From: Oasisia sp. SBJ-2009
Taxonomy: Eukaryota; Annelida; Polychaeta; Sabellida; Siboglinidae
NCBI GenBank assembly: GCA_964017155.1
Contig: OZ024867.1
Span: 13,876,720-13,940,719, forward strand
Direction of reading: 5' to 3'
Length of the DNA stretch: 64,000 nt
Part shown: one piece after another, positions 11,484-21,653 of the stretch
Layout of the letters: the number at the start of each line of letters is the position of its first letter
How positions within the stretch are numbered: position 1 is the stretch's first letter
Position numbers and translations under genes: made by a program
The notes under the pieces: generated by a model
Database searches by the model: none
The model's input: the letters and a program-made list of their open reading frames with translations, nothing else
Told to the model about the DNA's origin: nothing

Positions 11484-12215
11484 ATGACGTATTTCCCTCC
11501 GACCGGTGAGACCATTAATTTTCATCAATATTACACCATCTATGAAAACCAGTTAGAGCGGTATACGATGGGCTGCTCAGCGACTCGAGGTAACGAAGAA
11601 GGTGGAGAAACTGATCAAACAAACTGCGTGGTGTGGTGTGATGGGTCTTCTCTGTCAGCCACCCGCACGTGGCTACAAGACATTGATCTTGCCTTCGGAC
11701 GAGTCGGACATGCTTCAATTATTGAAGTCATCTCGTCGACGGTTACGGGACCACCGAGGAAGGAAATTGAACGTTTCATATCTGAAGTGATTCATGCTGA
11801 CAATGTTGTGCGAGATGCCGTTCCATGGGCGCAAGTACGCGCACATGTTGTCACTAACTTCCTCAATGTAGACGAGGCCGCCGCTCTTCGCGACTCCCTC
11901 GAGCAGATGCGCCAGTCGGCCTACGAGACTGATGCGTCGTACAATCGCCGATTCCGCGATCTGGCTGATGCCGCCTTTCCTGTCCCGGCCAGAAATGATG
12001 ATCAACATCGACTGATGGTGCGAGCATATGCGCAGGGATTGCGATCGGCGAAGATCGCTATCAAGATGATTGAAGATGCCAACCCTGCCACCTTGGATGC
12101 CGCAATCACATGGGTCAACCGCTACAGCGGGCGTCAAGATGCTGTGTCCCGTCTCGGGCTCCAACGCCCTGGTGTCGAGCCGATGGACATTGGAAAGGTA
12201 TGTAACGTACAGTAA
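11484..12215 (+). CDS. Ty3/gypsy-type Gag polyprotein, truncated before the zinc knuckle
   Basis: Open frame of about 243 residues from the ATG at 11484. The retrotransposon Gag core is recognisable: TWLQDIDLAFGRVGHASIIE, DNVVRDAVPWAQVRAHVVT and FLNVDEAAALRDSLEQM, then NRRFRDLADAAF and VRAYAQGL. The same order of blocks occurs in the broken gag at 36695, which confirms the family. The protein stops at EPMDIGK, where the longer relative continues toward a CCHC knuckle and protease. Here the LTR at 12201 follows at once. The sister copy at 12834 uses an ATG that is ATC in this copy, so the upstream ATG may not be the original start. The gene product would form the retrotransposon particle. No protease, RT or integrase is present. 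Confidence 0.75.
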   Translation: MTYFPPTGETINFHQYYTIYENQLERYTMGCSATRGNEEGGETDQTNCVVWCDGSSLSATRTWLQDIDLAFGRVGHASIIEVISSTVTGPPRKEIERFISEVIHADNVVRDAVPWAQVRAHVVTNFLNVDEAAALRDSLEQMRQSAYETDASYNRRFRDLADAAFPVPARNDDQHRLMVRAYAQGLRSAKIAIKMIEDANPATLDAAITWVNRYSGRQDAVSRLGLQRPGVEPMDIGKVCNVQ

Positions 12216-12727
12216 CCGTGTAGTTTAATTAATGTAGTTTAATTAGCGTGTTTAGTTAGTATATGTTAAAACATACAGCGTAGAATGACTAATGGTCTGC
12301 GTGGGGAAGCTACTGCTCCCACGAGTTACACCCTGTTATTCACCCTGTTGTTCACTTTACAGATAAGTCACTGCCAGCGCACACCCTGCACCCCACATTT
12401 TATTACCTGGTAGTAGACTCATACTGTTTTCACATCACACGTCCTAGTAGTAGACTCATACTGTTTTGAACATCATAATCCACTGTCCCCCACACATCCT
12501 GTGCCAGTCATATCTTCTTTGTATATGGAATATATATATAGAGAAGGAGAATTGTTCTTGATGTGATTTCTATACTAGCTGTAAGCTGTGCCATGTGTAT
12601 ATACGATGATGGTGACAATAAAATACTACTCTACGCTGTAGAGCGAACTTGAAGTTCTTCTGAGGGGCTGCCCTTGTTTAGTATGGTGAGCAGCATTAGC
12701 CACACTAATTAGAGGGTAGCCATTACA
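12201..12727 (+). repeat. LTR, copy 2
   Basis: About 527 bp with the same TGTAACGTAC...CATTACA ends as copy 1, followed again by TATTGGCGAGC. It abuts the gag frame. The junction GGAAAGGTATGTAACG resembles the junction GCCGAAGGTATGTAACG upstream of copies 1 and 4, sharing AAGGTATGTAACG. Confidence 0.8.
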
Positions 12728-12833
12728 TATTGGCGAGCGCGTACTTCAGGATTTGGTTTGTTTGTCATCGTCGTCGTGTCTGTCATGACGTATTTCCCTC
12801 CAACCGGTGAGACCATTTCATCAATATTACACC

Positions 12834-13046
12834 ATGAATGAAAACCAGTTTGAGCAGTATACGACGGGCTTGACCGGTCTCGCGGAAGCTAACCGACAGG
12901 CCGCCTAGGAAGCTGCACAGCGACTCGAGATAACTAAGAAGGTGGAGAAACTGATCAAACAAACTGTGTGGTGTGATGAGTCTTCTACGTCAGCCACCCG
13001 CACGTGGCTACAAGACATTGATCTTGCCTTCGGAGGAGTCGGACAA
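12834..13046 (+). pseudogene. N-terminal gag fragment of the same LTR family
   Basis: Begins ATGAATGAAAACCAG and gives MNENQFEQYTTGL, one in-frame TAG near 12907, then TWLQDIDLAFGGVGQ before homology to the 11484 gag ends near 13046. It preserves the leader and start region that is altered in the first copy. It is clearly truncated. Confidence 0.7.
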
Positions 13047-13219
13047 AAAAGTACATACTGTGTATGTGTTCTTTTATCTAGTCGACGTATGCATTATTAC
13101 ATGCACGGCCACCCCACCGCCCCGTTTCGCACGGTGGGTCTTTACCACCATTCTACAAACCAACTCCGAGACTTCACATCGACTTCTCAGCACTTTTCTA
13201 CGACTTCAGAACTTAGAGA

Positions 13220-13960
13220 ATGGCCGACCCCATAGAGATCTCTACTCTACTGAACAAAGAGGTAGGTAACGGTTATTACACTCTGCACTATCCCGTTCTC
13301 ACAAAATGGGTGTCTTTTAACAAGACCTCTTCTCGGGTGCGGGATATGTAGAAGCGTTTGTCACCAGACACAGATGGCAAGTATGTGTTCTTCACACAAA
13401 TAAAAAATATCCAGTTCCCTGTTACTTGGCTTGTGTGCTGATTCAAGATATGCAGTCGGACACCAGTTTTTGGTGTACGGTGTTTCATGATCTGACTGTA
13501 AGAAAACTTGTAGCAATGAGTGCTCAGAAATTCGATGCTCTGCCAGACAACACCGCTAAATTACATGCATTGGTCAATTTCCGTGGTGTCCTCATGACAA
13601 CAAAGATCTGTAAGACAGTCAAGTTTCCGTTTACGAGAGCTACATGCTGGCAGACGCTGAGGTTCTATTTACGTGGGAAGGGAGACTCTGCCAGAACTGA
13701 TTGAACAGATGACCAAAATCAAAACTGACAAAAACAGATTTTGGGGCTCTCTAAATACTTTATTTTACTTCAGGAAAAAGAGGAACAAACCAAGGAGGAT
13801 GCGAAGGAGGTGGTGGTGATGGAGGAAGGAGGCGAGACGGTGACTCTGGACGAGCTGGTGAAACGTATGACCGTAATCGAAAAACTTACAGTAACTGTGG
13901 GTTGGGCTCTCAAGAAATGTATTCGTACGGGACAAGAAAGACACCAAAAACAAGTTTAAG
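13220..13960 (+). pseudogene. RPA1-like OB-fold protein remnant (copy A)
   Basis: An ATG at 13220 opens a frame starting MADPIEISTLLNKE. It has one in-frame TAG at 13349-13351, and near 13430 the frame shifts. The next segment contains IQDMQSDTSFWCTVFHDL then KLVAMSAQKFDAL. This resembles the last OB fold of RPA1 (WVTVF... followed by a helix with SA..L). After an intron-like gap, an acidic, Lys-rich segment (13775-13958) follows. Known RPA1 binds single-stranded DNA in replication. Assigning this copy to RPA is an inference from the W-x-T-V-F block and from the matching family members at 22109, 23292 and 27602, where a cysteine zinc-ribbon block also survives. The downstream exon at 14019 begins VND, as in the other copies. 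Confidence 0.4.
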
Positions 13961-14018
13961 TTCTGTAGAATTGGTCTGCACTATTCTAACTAAAATTGTC
14001 TTACTATTGTTCGCCCAG

Positions 14019-14200
14019 GTAAATGACATCAACATCAACATCATAATCCACACATCCCAAGGACCGTCATTGTGGCAGTCGTACGTCGGTGTGGGTCAGT
14101 GACCACAGCATGTCCGAGGATGACGGCATCGTTGATCTGATGACAGGTGACGATGACGTTGGTGATGACGCCATCGCCATCTGGATATACAATAGTTAGC
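14019..14200 (+). pseudogene. Fragment of the VND exon (IDHPSQ family)
   Basis: After GTTCGCCCAG an exon-like segment starts GTAAATGACATCAACATC (Val-Asn-Asp-Ile). The intact relatives at 33098 and 23670 start Val-Asn-Asp and Val-Asn-Glu after an AG. A short acidic stretch with MSEDDGIVDLMTGDDD follows near 14110 in another frame. The cysteine motif itself is not found here, so this is at best a decayed fragment. Confidence 0.3.
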
Positions 14201-14469
14201 AGCTCCCTACTTGAAACACAACAAGGCAGTCATCACCCTAGAGAGAGACCCTCATAACAATACACTTATACTACTGCCGCAATCTCGCACAACACAAGAT
14301 GTGATCCGGATGAACCTCCCTCACCAAAGCAAACCACATCTATTGCTAGTGAAGAAGTGTTGGTGGAAGATCCCTTAGAAGCACCTTTAGATGGGCCCGT
14401 AGGAAGCGATGTCTTGTCGGACGAACTACAGCAACTTCCTAGTTGTTGTTTTTTAATTACTATTTTGAA

Positions 14470-14560
14470 CACACTACAATAAATGGTACAATCATTTACA
14501 CGTGTTCTCTCTTCAACGATAAATCCTCCGTTACAAATGGTGTCAGAAGTGGGATGAAGA
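14470..14560 (+). other. Possible LTR 3' end and primer-binding site of a second retroelement
   Basis: ACAATAAATGG (polyadenylation-like), then CCTCCGTTACA, followed by AATGGTGTCAGAAGTGGGAT. A terminal CA followed within 2-3 bases by a TGG-starting block is the layout of an LTR end plus tRNA primer-binding site. A gag-like frame follows at 15199. The 5' edge of the LTR and the second LTR were not found. Confidence 0.35.
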
Positions 14561-15198
14561 CAACAAAATAAAACCCCAGCTAGGAGGGACGACTTTGTAA
14601 GGAACCAATCGATCGACGGACTGTGTCCGAGTGTGTATTCTGCGCCACCTTGCGGGTGCGATGCTGGCACTGGACAAGTCAAGGACAATGTCCATGTAAA
14701 TGACTACAAACTATCGGTGTCTAGATCGTTTGTCTCCAAAAATAAATATTCATTCATTCATTCTTTCGTCAAGATCGTTCGATTCCAATTGAGAGAAGAT
14801 TTAAACGTCGGCGGAGTATTGCTGACGATCTCGGCATCATTACGAACAATGTTAATGTTTCTTTTTCAGCGATGTATCCTTGAACTGGTATGAATGTTTT
14901 TCTTTCAGCGTTAGACTGGAAAGTGTGTTAATGTTTAATGTGTATTAATTATCATGTGGAAGTTTGCTGTACTGAGCAGGGATAATTCTTTCACTAGACT
15001 GGTCTAGGTAGTGCATATACTGCTGTTGGTTGTTTCCTGGCATTAATCTGCTGACGGTTCTAGACAAAGGTAAGACCGGTTTGGTTTCTGAGTGTGACTG
15101 TTGCTTGGTGGTTAGAGTTATTAACTATCAGATTAGTCAAATTTTGGTTGGACATTTTATTCCTGTTCCCCTGGTCCTGTGGTTGCCTGTGACGTAAC
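14561..15198 (+). other. Probable 5' leader of the second retroelement; no gene seen
   Basis: Non-coding sequence between the putative primer-binding site and the gag-like ORF. No motif could be assigned. Confidence 0.35.
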
Positions 15199-15777
15199 AT
15201 GAATGATGTGGAGCAGTTGAATGTGCTGCGACAGCAGCTCGAGCAGTCCATGGCACAGACGACAGACGCACAGCAGGAAAAAGCTGCGGCTGAGTCTGAG
15301 AGGCCAACGCAGAAATTACACCTGGAACAAGAGTTAGAAGTCATCAGACCAATACATGGGAACCTGCAGCGGCTGCGCCTCAGGGCATTTATGTGCAGCG
15401 TGACAGAACTGGGTGGATGACCACATCAGTCGGAGGTCCCACACGTGGACGACTAGACCTATGACATGGAGAACCATTTGCAGGCCAGTCCATTATCTGA
15501 TCGAGAGGGTCTAGACGTCGTATTGGACCACCATACTGGACCGGCTGGGCAAGAGGTCAGGTTCAGAGAGCCAAGAACAGCTACGGAGGCGCTGCAGATT
15601 GTAAGGCGTGATTTTGGTGATGTCGACATAATGCCGTGGGTGCAGCCCAAGAAGCCTTCTACACAAGGAAGGAATATCCCACGTTTAGGATGGGGAAGGA
15701 GACGAAGGTGCAGACGCCGACACAGGCGGGAAGAATTAGTTAAGCGATTTGTTATACATATAAAATTAAGTTTATAG
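15199..15777 (+). pseudogene. Gag-like retroelement ORF, broken
   Basis: The first part, from 15199, encodes a coiled-coil-like, Gln/Glu-rich N-terminus (LNVLRQQLEQSMAQTTDAQQ) and stops near 15420. A second open part at 15466 contains LDVVLDHHTGPAGQEVRF and TEALQIVRRDFGD. This resembles the block of retroviral-like Gag (also Arc/PNMA-type) with a helix, a conserved Gly and a final phe-gly. The two parts are separated by a stop or frameshift. The sequence breaks off just before the LTR element inserted at 15833, so the rest of the gene may have been displaced or lost. Assignment to Ty3-type Gag is an inference. Confidence 0.4.
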
Positions 15778-15832
15778 AAGATTGTTGATGACAGTGAGTC
15801 AGTCTAGTGGCATAGTGGCTAGTGCACCAGCT

Positions 15833-16314
15833 TGTAACGTACAGCCACCGTGTAGTTTAATTAATGTAGTTTTATTGGTGTGTTTGGTTAGTATATAAAA
15901 CATACAGCGTGGGGGTGGGGTGATTAATGGTCTGCCTGTTGTTCGCGTCACAGATAAGCCACTGCACCCGCGAGTTGCATCCTGTTATTAACCCTGCACC
16001 CAATTCCTGGTAGTAGTCTCATACTGTTTTCACATCACACTTCCTAGTATTGAACACCATAATCCACTGTCCCCCACACTTCCTGTGCCAGTCATATCCT
16101 CTTTGTATAGGGTATATATACAGAAGGGGAATTGTTCTTGCATGTTACTTTTCGATGTTACTTTTCTATGCTAGCTATAAGCTATGCCACTGTACACGAT
16201 GACAATAAAATACTACTCTACGCTGTAGAGCGGACTTGGAGTTCTTCTGAGGGGCTGCCCTTGTTTAGTATGGTGAGCAGCACTTACCATACTAATTAGA
16301 GGGTAGCCATTACA
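15833..16314 (+). repeat. 5' LTR of the 3.04-kb element (copy 3)
   Basis: 482 bp, TG...CA ends, with GTATATATACAG and GACAATAAAATACTAC. It differs from its partner at 18377 by several substitutions and a short missing block near TGGTCTGC. It is more similar to that partner than to copies 1 and 2. Confidence 0.82.
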
Positions 16315-16396
16315 TATTGGCGAGCATGCAATTCAGGATTTTTGTTGTCATCATGACGTATTTCCATCCGACCGACCGCTAAACACCGAAGCGAAG

Positions 16397-16898
16397 ATGC
16401 CAAATGCAACAACGACACCGCCCAAGAAGATGGTGTCACCACCCAAGAAGAAGACACCGCCTGACCGTCCTGTCACCAACGCAACTGCCCCAGTCGACGC
16501 CACGCCAGTAACGGCACTTGACAGTCGTCAGACATGTGAGTCGCATTAACATGTCGTTGGACAACCAACAACAGGCCCCCTGTGCCATCGTCTCCGGGAG
16601 ACCTGCTAGTCTCAAAAACGATATCCACTTGCCACATTTAACGATGACAGCCGCCTCCACACCTATACCGGTCCTATCTGAAGCAATGCCAGAATGTTTG
16701 GATGAGGACCCGCTGTTCCAAACATCCGTCTCGTGGCTGGACTGCCGAAGGAAACGCCAACCCCGACGACGACAAACGCTGCAGCCGCCTGAAGAGCTGA
16801 GCCGATGTCTCACACCAGCTGACAGCCAGCCCAACCCTGTCGCCGACCGCGAACCATTGTCTTGGACATTAATTTTAGTAATTGCAATGGACAATTGA
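16397..16898 (+). CDS. Two short ORFs inside the 3.04-kb LTR element
   Basis: An ATG at 16397 opens a 51-codon frame rich in Pro, Lys and Thr (MPNATTTPPKKMVSPPKKK) ending near 16549. A second ATG at 16551 opens a 115-codon frame ending at 16898, with PCAIVSGRPASLKND, an Arg-rich RRKRQPRRRQ patch and a final WTLILVIAMDN. Neither has a domain I recognise. Their place after the leader and before the 3' non-coding part fits the remains of gag and the end of a polyprotein with most of pol deleted. That is an inference. Confidence 0.4.
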
Positions 16899-17525
16899 TT
16901 TGGTATATTTGTTTTTAATGTCTGCCAGTTGGTAAGTTATAGTTTGTTATTTCATTGCTATGTGATGGTATTTTATTGCTTATGTACGTAACTCGCATAT
17001 ATGCTATTTTATCCACGGTTTAGTTGTGAGTGTCTCAGTGTCCTGGTTGTGGGTTGAGGTGATGGCACAGGCGCCGACCTGTTATGCAAGACCACAGTTT
17101 AAGAGTTATGTTTTCATTCTCCGTAGTGAAAGAGGCGTGGCAATTACAATTGACACCATTGATTTTCTGGGCATGTTCTTTGTACTTCAATTGAAGGATT
17201 ATTTTGGTCTGATTGCAGAGGAAAGAAACAAAAATAACTTCTTTTGACGTACAGTTTTCCTCACGTTCAATTGCTTTGTCTTCCAAATTCAAATAGTACG
17301 TTTAAGTGCGTTAACTGTTAAACTTGTTACGTTGGAGGCTCTGACAAACGATGTTACTGTATTACGGATGTTACTGTAGAAGACTGTATGACTCGTCCAG
17401 CACGTACTAGCTGACAGCGGGGATACAGCTTTGTTTGAATTGTAGCTATGCTTAAATGTGACTAGCCGAAGATTACTGGAAAGTAGTCTGATTAATATCC
17501 TATGAACAATGGGATATAATTGAAA

Positions 17526-17690
17526 TTTATACACGGGTATAGTGTATACGAGAATTGACAATTATACACGGGTTTAGTGTATACGTGAACTGAAAATTAT
17601 ACACGGGTTTAGTGAATACGAGACGTTAAAATTATACACGGGTAGAGTGTATACGTGAAATGAAAATTATACACGGGTTTGTGTATACGT
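17526..17690. repeat. 35-bp repeat x5, each with a 7-bp hairpin
   Basis: The core TATACACGGGTTTAGTGTATA recurs with a 35-bp period (ACACG at 17531, 17566, 17601, 17636 and 17671). Each unit has perfect 7-bp arms TATACAC/GTGTATA around a 7-base loop. Two units carry changes in the right arm. It lies in the 3' non-coding part of the LTR element. Confidence 0.85.
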
Positions 17691-17825
17691 GTATGTCTCG
17701 ATTTCCAACTAGACAGTGTTTATTGGCTGGGCGATTGTGCACTTCGCCGGGTTCACCGGCCAGTCTAGATTGGGATCAGCATGCCACGGACTGGACATAG
17801 AATAGTGAGTACACTATTACGGTTT

Positions 17826-17829
17826 TATG

Positions 17830-17878
<49 letters not shown>

Positions 17879-17880
17879 AC
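17826..17880. repeat. (CT)n microsatellite
   Basis: CTCTCT tract interrupted once by TTT. A shorter version lies at the homologous place in the upstream fragment (about 10360). Confidence 0.9.
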
Positions 17881-18376
17881 GCGGAACAGAGATGGTGGTT
17901 ACAAAGATGTATTTGTTAGCTGTATAAACTTCATTTATGATATACTGTTATATTCTTGCATGACTACGTTGTATCTTCTTAATGTACACAACGTGTTTTT
18001 ATACACCTTGCTTTCATGTATTGTACAGCATGCCGCTGGAATTATTTCTTGTTATTAATGTAACACGCTATTAGGCTAAGCGGATTGCTTGTGATATATA
18101 TATATTTCGATTGTATGTTGCTTACTGTTTGAGCAACAATTTCAGTATTGACTGACATGTATCGAGTTATTTTGGATGGCCGTTAGTATACTTTTACCAC
18201 CTCTTAGTATTACTTACAGCATGTATGTGCGTATTAATTTAGGTGGTTGGTTATTATGTTTTCCTAGACCGGTGGTAATTTCTTTTCTTACCCTGGTTAT
18301 TGCTGTTACACGGTGGTGTACGTTATCTTCATTTTTTTAGAGACCACATAGTGTTCTCTGGAAAACGCCGAAGGTA

Positions 18377-18874
18377 TGTAACGTACAGCCACCGTGTAGT
18401 TTAATTAATGTAGTTTTATTGGTGTGTTTGGTTAGTATATAAAACATACAGCGTGGGGGTGGGGTGATTAATGGTCTGCGTGGTGAGGCCGCTGCCTGTT
18501 GTTCGCGTCACAGATAAGCCACTGCACCCGCGAGTTGCATCCTGTTATTAACCCTGCACCCAATTCCTGGAAGTAGTCTCATACTGTTTTCACATCACAC
18601 TTCCTAGTATTGATCACCATAATCCACTGTCCCCCACACGTCCTGTGCCAGTCATATCCTCTTTGTATAGGGTATATATACAGAAGGGGAATTGTTCTTG
18701 CATGTTACTTTTCGATGTTACTTTTCTATGCTAGCTATAAGCTATGCCACTGTACACGATGGCAATAAAATACTACTCTAAGCTGTAGAGCGGACTTGGA
18801 GTTCTTCTGCGGGGCTGCCCTTGTTTAGTATGGTGAGCAGCACTTACCTTACTAAATAGAGGGTAGCCATTACA
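18377..18874 (+). repeat. 3' LTR of the 3.04-kb element (copy 4)
   Basis: 498 bp with the same ends. It is preceded by AAAACGCCGAAGGTA, identical to the bases before copy 1, which would include the weak polypurine tract. It is followed by the AGCT duplication. Confidence 0.82.
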
Positions 18875-18878
18875 AGCT

Positions 18879-19942
18879 GTCAATCTGTTCCTATAAGGGC
18901 AACACTCCCTCTGCAGTAAACAGGATTTGGCTTCCCTTCTGTGGTGAATGTGACATGGTCACTGAACATTTGTAGTTGTTTGAACATCGTATTAACATCG
19001 CATTGATGCTGTTGTGTAATTGTATCTGAGGTTTGGACAATTGGTGAGTCAACGGCCTGCGCATGGGAAACACTGCACCCACAAATCCTTTTCCACATCC
19101 TGATCCTAGAACCCGGAGACACGACACACAGACCATCATATCCTGGTATCACTTCTTGGAAGGTTCACACTGTCACCCTTAAACAACACAGGCCCCCACA
19201 TCCTATTCATGCTTCTTAGAAACCCATGACATAGCAGGAAGCTACTACCCCCACGCCGGCCACCAATTGTTAGTATAAAAGGATGAACAATTTGGAGTTT
19301 GGATCATTCCTCCGCGCTTCACCATGGATGTCGTTATGTAGTGTTCACAGTCAACGAGCCTTTGTGGCTTGCATGGCAGATTCAACATCCAAGTAATACA
19401 ATCTGTTGAAAAAGAGATAAATAAGAATACCAAGCTGCACAGGCGGAACGAGGTATGTAATCAAGATAAGGAATAATTCAAGATGATTGCATTATTATTG
19501 CATTGTTTTCTATGATTCGAATTGTTATTATTGTCAACAGTAAGACTAGCTGGAAATATGCTTGAAGCGTATGATATCGCATTCAGTGTGTTGAAACAGG
19601 ATGCAATATATCCTTTAATAAACATTAAGTTACTGTATGTGTTGAATTGACACGTAGGGACTATAATGTTATTATAGTATTTTACAAGATATTAGCAATG
19701 GATATGTATTATCACATGTGTATGTATGTATACACTTGGTCATTGTGTTAGTACAACTGCTATGTTAGTAACTGGTGTTATTGAGCCAATGTATTTAAGT
19801 ACTCTAGAATAGTATGTTATACGACACATGTATTATAGTTAGATAATAGTTTGTAATTTTAGTTCGCAGTTTTTACGGTGTTATTAAACATCAGAAGTAA
19901 AAAAGATATGTTGTCGTCCATGGTTATATAGCCCGCGCTACA
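18879..19942. other. No gene seen
   Basis: Non-coding flank between the LTR element and the BEL/Pao fragment. Short open frames on both strands show no known motif and no splice support. Confidence 0.4.
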
Positions 19943-20400
19943 GTAATCACAGTGCCAAGGTTGGAACTACAAGCTGCTATGGTCTCTGTAAAAGTAAGCA
20001 ACTTACTCCACCAGGAGCTAGAGTATGAAAACGTCTCCGAGTATTTCTGGACAGACTCGAAAGTCGTCCTGGGATACATAGGAAATGATGCAAAACGTTT
20101 TCATGTCTACGTGGCTAATCGGATTCAGAGAATTAAAGAACCTTGTTAACTGTGCATCACGTGGGCTGAATGCTACGGAATTGACTTCCTCCAGTTGGTT
20201 CTCAGGACCACCCTTCTTGTGGGAACAAGAACTTCCCGAGGAAGAAACGAACCAGAGGGAACTATTCCCAAATGACCCAGAAGTGAAACAAGCGTATGTT
20301 CTCAAGGCTGGGACTTAAGAAGTGCCAATACTCAATCGCCTAGAGCACTTCTCTGACTTGTCAAAGGGATACCTGTACTGCAACTATTCCTGTCAAGAAG
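19943..20400 (+). pseudogene. BEL/Pao retrotransposon Pol fragment (RNase H region)
   Basis: Frame one gives VPRLELQAAMVSVKVSNLLH, then YFWTDSKVVLGYIGNDAKRF and VANRIQRIKE. These are typical of the RNase H region of BEL/Pao Pol, with the catalytic Asp in WTDS. It stops at 20146-20148. The next frame (20149 on) continues with ASRGLNATELTSSSWFSGPP, the expected following block, so a short deletion or frameshift lies at the join. No integrase, LTR or RT is nearby: it is an isolated remnant. Confidence 0.75.
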
Positions 20401-20463
20401 AAATGACAACAGGAAGGAGGACCCAAAACGAATCGTCCATCTACATCCCAAGATCATGACTAT

Positions 20464-20882
20464 GTGCTTCCTGTACGGGCCAACAGGCGTGCATCTGATT
20501 ACAGTTATGCAGATGTAGACTCTCATCTAGCCGTGAATCGCCCATCCACATCAGCAGACTATGCTATGCGTACACCCTCCCTGGACCGTACAACATACGG
20601 ACATCGGATCACAGTTATGCAAATGTGGATGACGGACCGGGTGACACTCTGCCTACACCCGACGTCACGACAGCACTATTCCAATGCCCCTTGTGTGGAC
20701 GCACGTATTCCCACAAAAGCACATTAAAACGCCATCTGAAACGCAATCGGTGCGACAGGAAGAAAAGGAAACGCGACGCTCGAGCGGTGGAAGTGGAACC
20801 GTTATTGTCGAAACGACGTAAACAGGTGGGAATCCGTAGTACTTTGTGTCATTTTAAGGAAGGACGGTTTCGTTTAAATTAA
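20464..20882 (+). CDS. Zinc-finger exon of an unrecognised gene (possibly a large mobile-element protein)
   Basis: The open segment ends in FQCPLCGRTYSHKSTLKRHL (near 20679), a C2H2-like finger whose last ligand appears to be Cys (C-x2-C-x12-H-x5-C). It is followed by a basic stretch, RKKRKRDAR. Upstream, a short motif (SDYSYADVD near 20497 and SDHSYANVD near 20607) is repeated in two frames, so the region is probably shifted. A possible donor lies near AAACAG|GTGGGA (20821-20831). The next exon would open after GTGTCTCAG near 20918. No enzyme can be inferred from this exon alone. Confidence 0.45.
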
Positions 20883-20917
20883 AGTTGTTGTTGGTGTGTG
20901 TGGTATCTGTGTCTCAG

Positions 20918-21653
20918 GCCTATCCGACATTGGAAGTGGTGGACTCTATCCAAGACGATCCCACCGATGTCCCTTATCCGACGACGTGTCTTCAGAATTG
21001 CAAGACATTATCCGAAAGCACTGGAGCAGTATTCGTACGAATAAAACAAACGGAAATCTCCAATCACGATACAACTTTCGTCTGGAAACCCTGGATACGA
21101 GAACCATGCATAGTCAACTAAGACGAATATTCTGGGATCAGACATCCCGATTTAAAATCAATTTCAGCTACGCATTTATCTTGAAGAACACGAGAACGGG
21201 ACGACTGAGGTACTTTCACTCGTCCAACAATCTCAGAGGACGACGATATTTGGAAGAACGACATTTGATTACAAACATTCAAGACTATGAAGATTTTCTT
21301 GAGCAAAAGGATGTCCTACAATACGCCATAAACAATGGCCGAAATTCATCTTACATCGTCACGAACGTTCCTGTGAAGCTACTGTCAAACGTGTGTATCC
21401 GGGAGGAGTATATCATTCTCCACAATCCATCTTTCAACAATTGGAAGAAGTAGGTATTGATGTTGACGACGGCTATGGTGTCTCGTTGTGTGTAAGTCAA
21501 ACCGGCCCAGACGGGCCGCTGGTGACTTGGCACCAACAAATGCCCGAGTGCTGCATTCATGGGTTGTGGTTTGTGTTAAGGAGTTACACCGACAGCCAAC
21601 CCACACGGTGAAAGTAGAAGGCGCCATTTATTCGTATTCACCTGCTAGTCCGA
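20918..21653 (+). pseudogene. Conserved RHSSNN-type protein, possibly the N-terminal part of a B-family DNA polymerase
   Basis: Frame one (to 21453) encodes IIRKHWSSIRTNK near 21007, YNFRLETLDTR, FKINFSYAFILKN, GRLRYFHSSNNLRGRR, a DFLEQKDVLQYA helix and SYIVTNVPVKLL. A shift near 21385-21400 leads into VYPGGVYHSPQSIFQQLEE (21395 on). In large invertebrate mobile elements, similar blocks stand just before the 3'-5' exonuclease of type B DNA polymerases. That link is from memory of the family, so I hold it loosely. No exonuclease or polymerase motifs follow. The final part ends with a YSPASPTDS-like tail shared with the ORF ending at 23120, which suggests rearrangement. Confidence 0.35.

Larger units (their letters stand above)
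15829..18878 (+). mobile_element. Complete 3.04-kb non-autonomous LTR retrotransposon with 4-bp AGCT target duplication
   Basis: LTRs at 15833-16314 (482 bp) and 18377-18874 (498 bp), both TGTAACG...ATTACA, bounded by AGCT on each side (15829-15832 and 18875-18878). The leader after the 5' LTR (TATTGGCGAGC) matches that of the gag copy at 11430. The interior is only about 2.06 kb. It contains two short ORFs and a long non-coding 3' part with a 35-bp hairpin repeat and a CT microsatellite. There is no RT, RNase H or integrase, so it would depend on proteins from another element. Confidence 0.8.

Noticed and set aside
11715..12164. 149-codon ORF on the - strand
   Set aside because: Shadow of the gag frame on the + strand, which has clear Gag blocks.
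15795..15832. tRNA-derived SINE head (GTGGCATAGTGGCTAGTGC, A-box-like)
   Set aside because: The stretch resembles a tRNA D-arm, but no B box or tail was found on either side of the LTR insertion.
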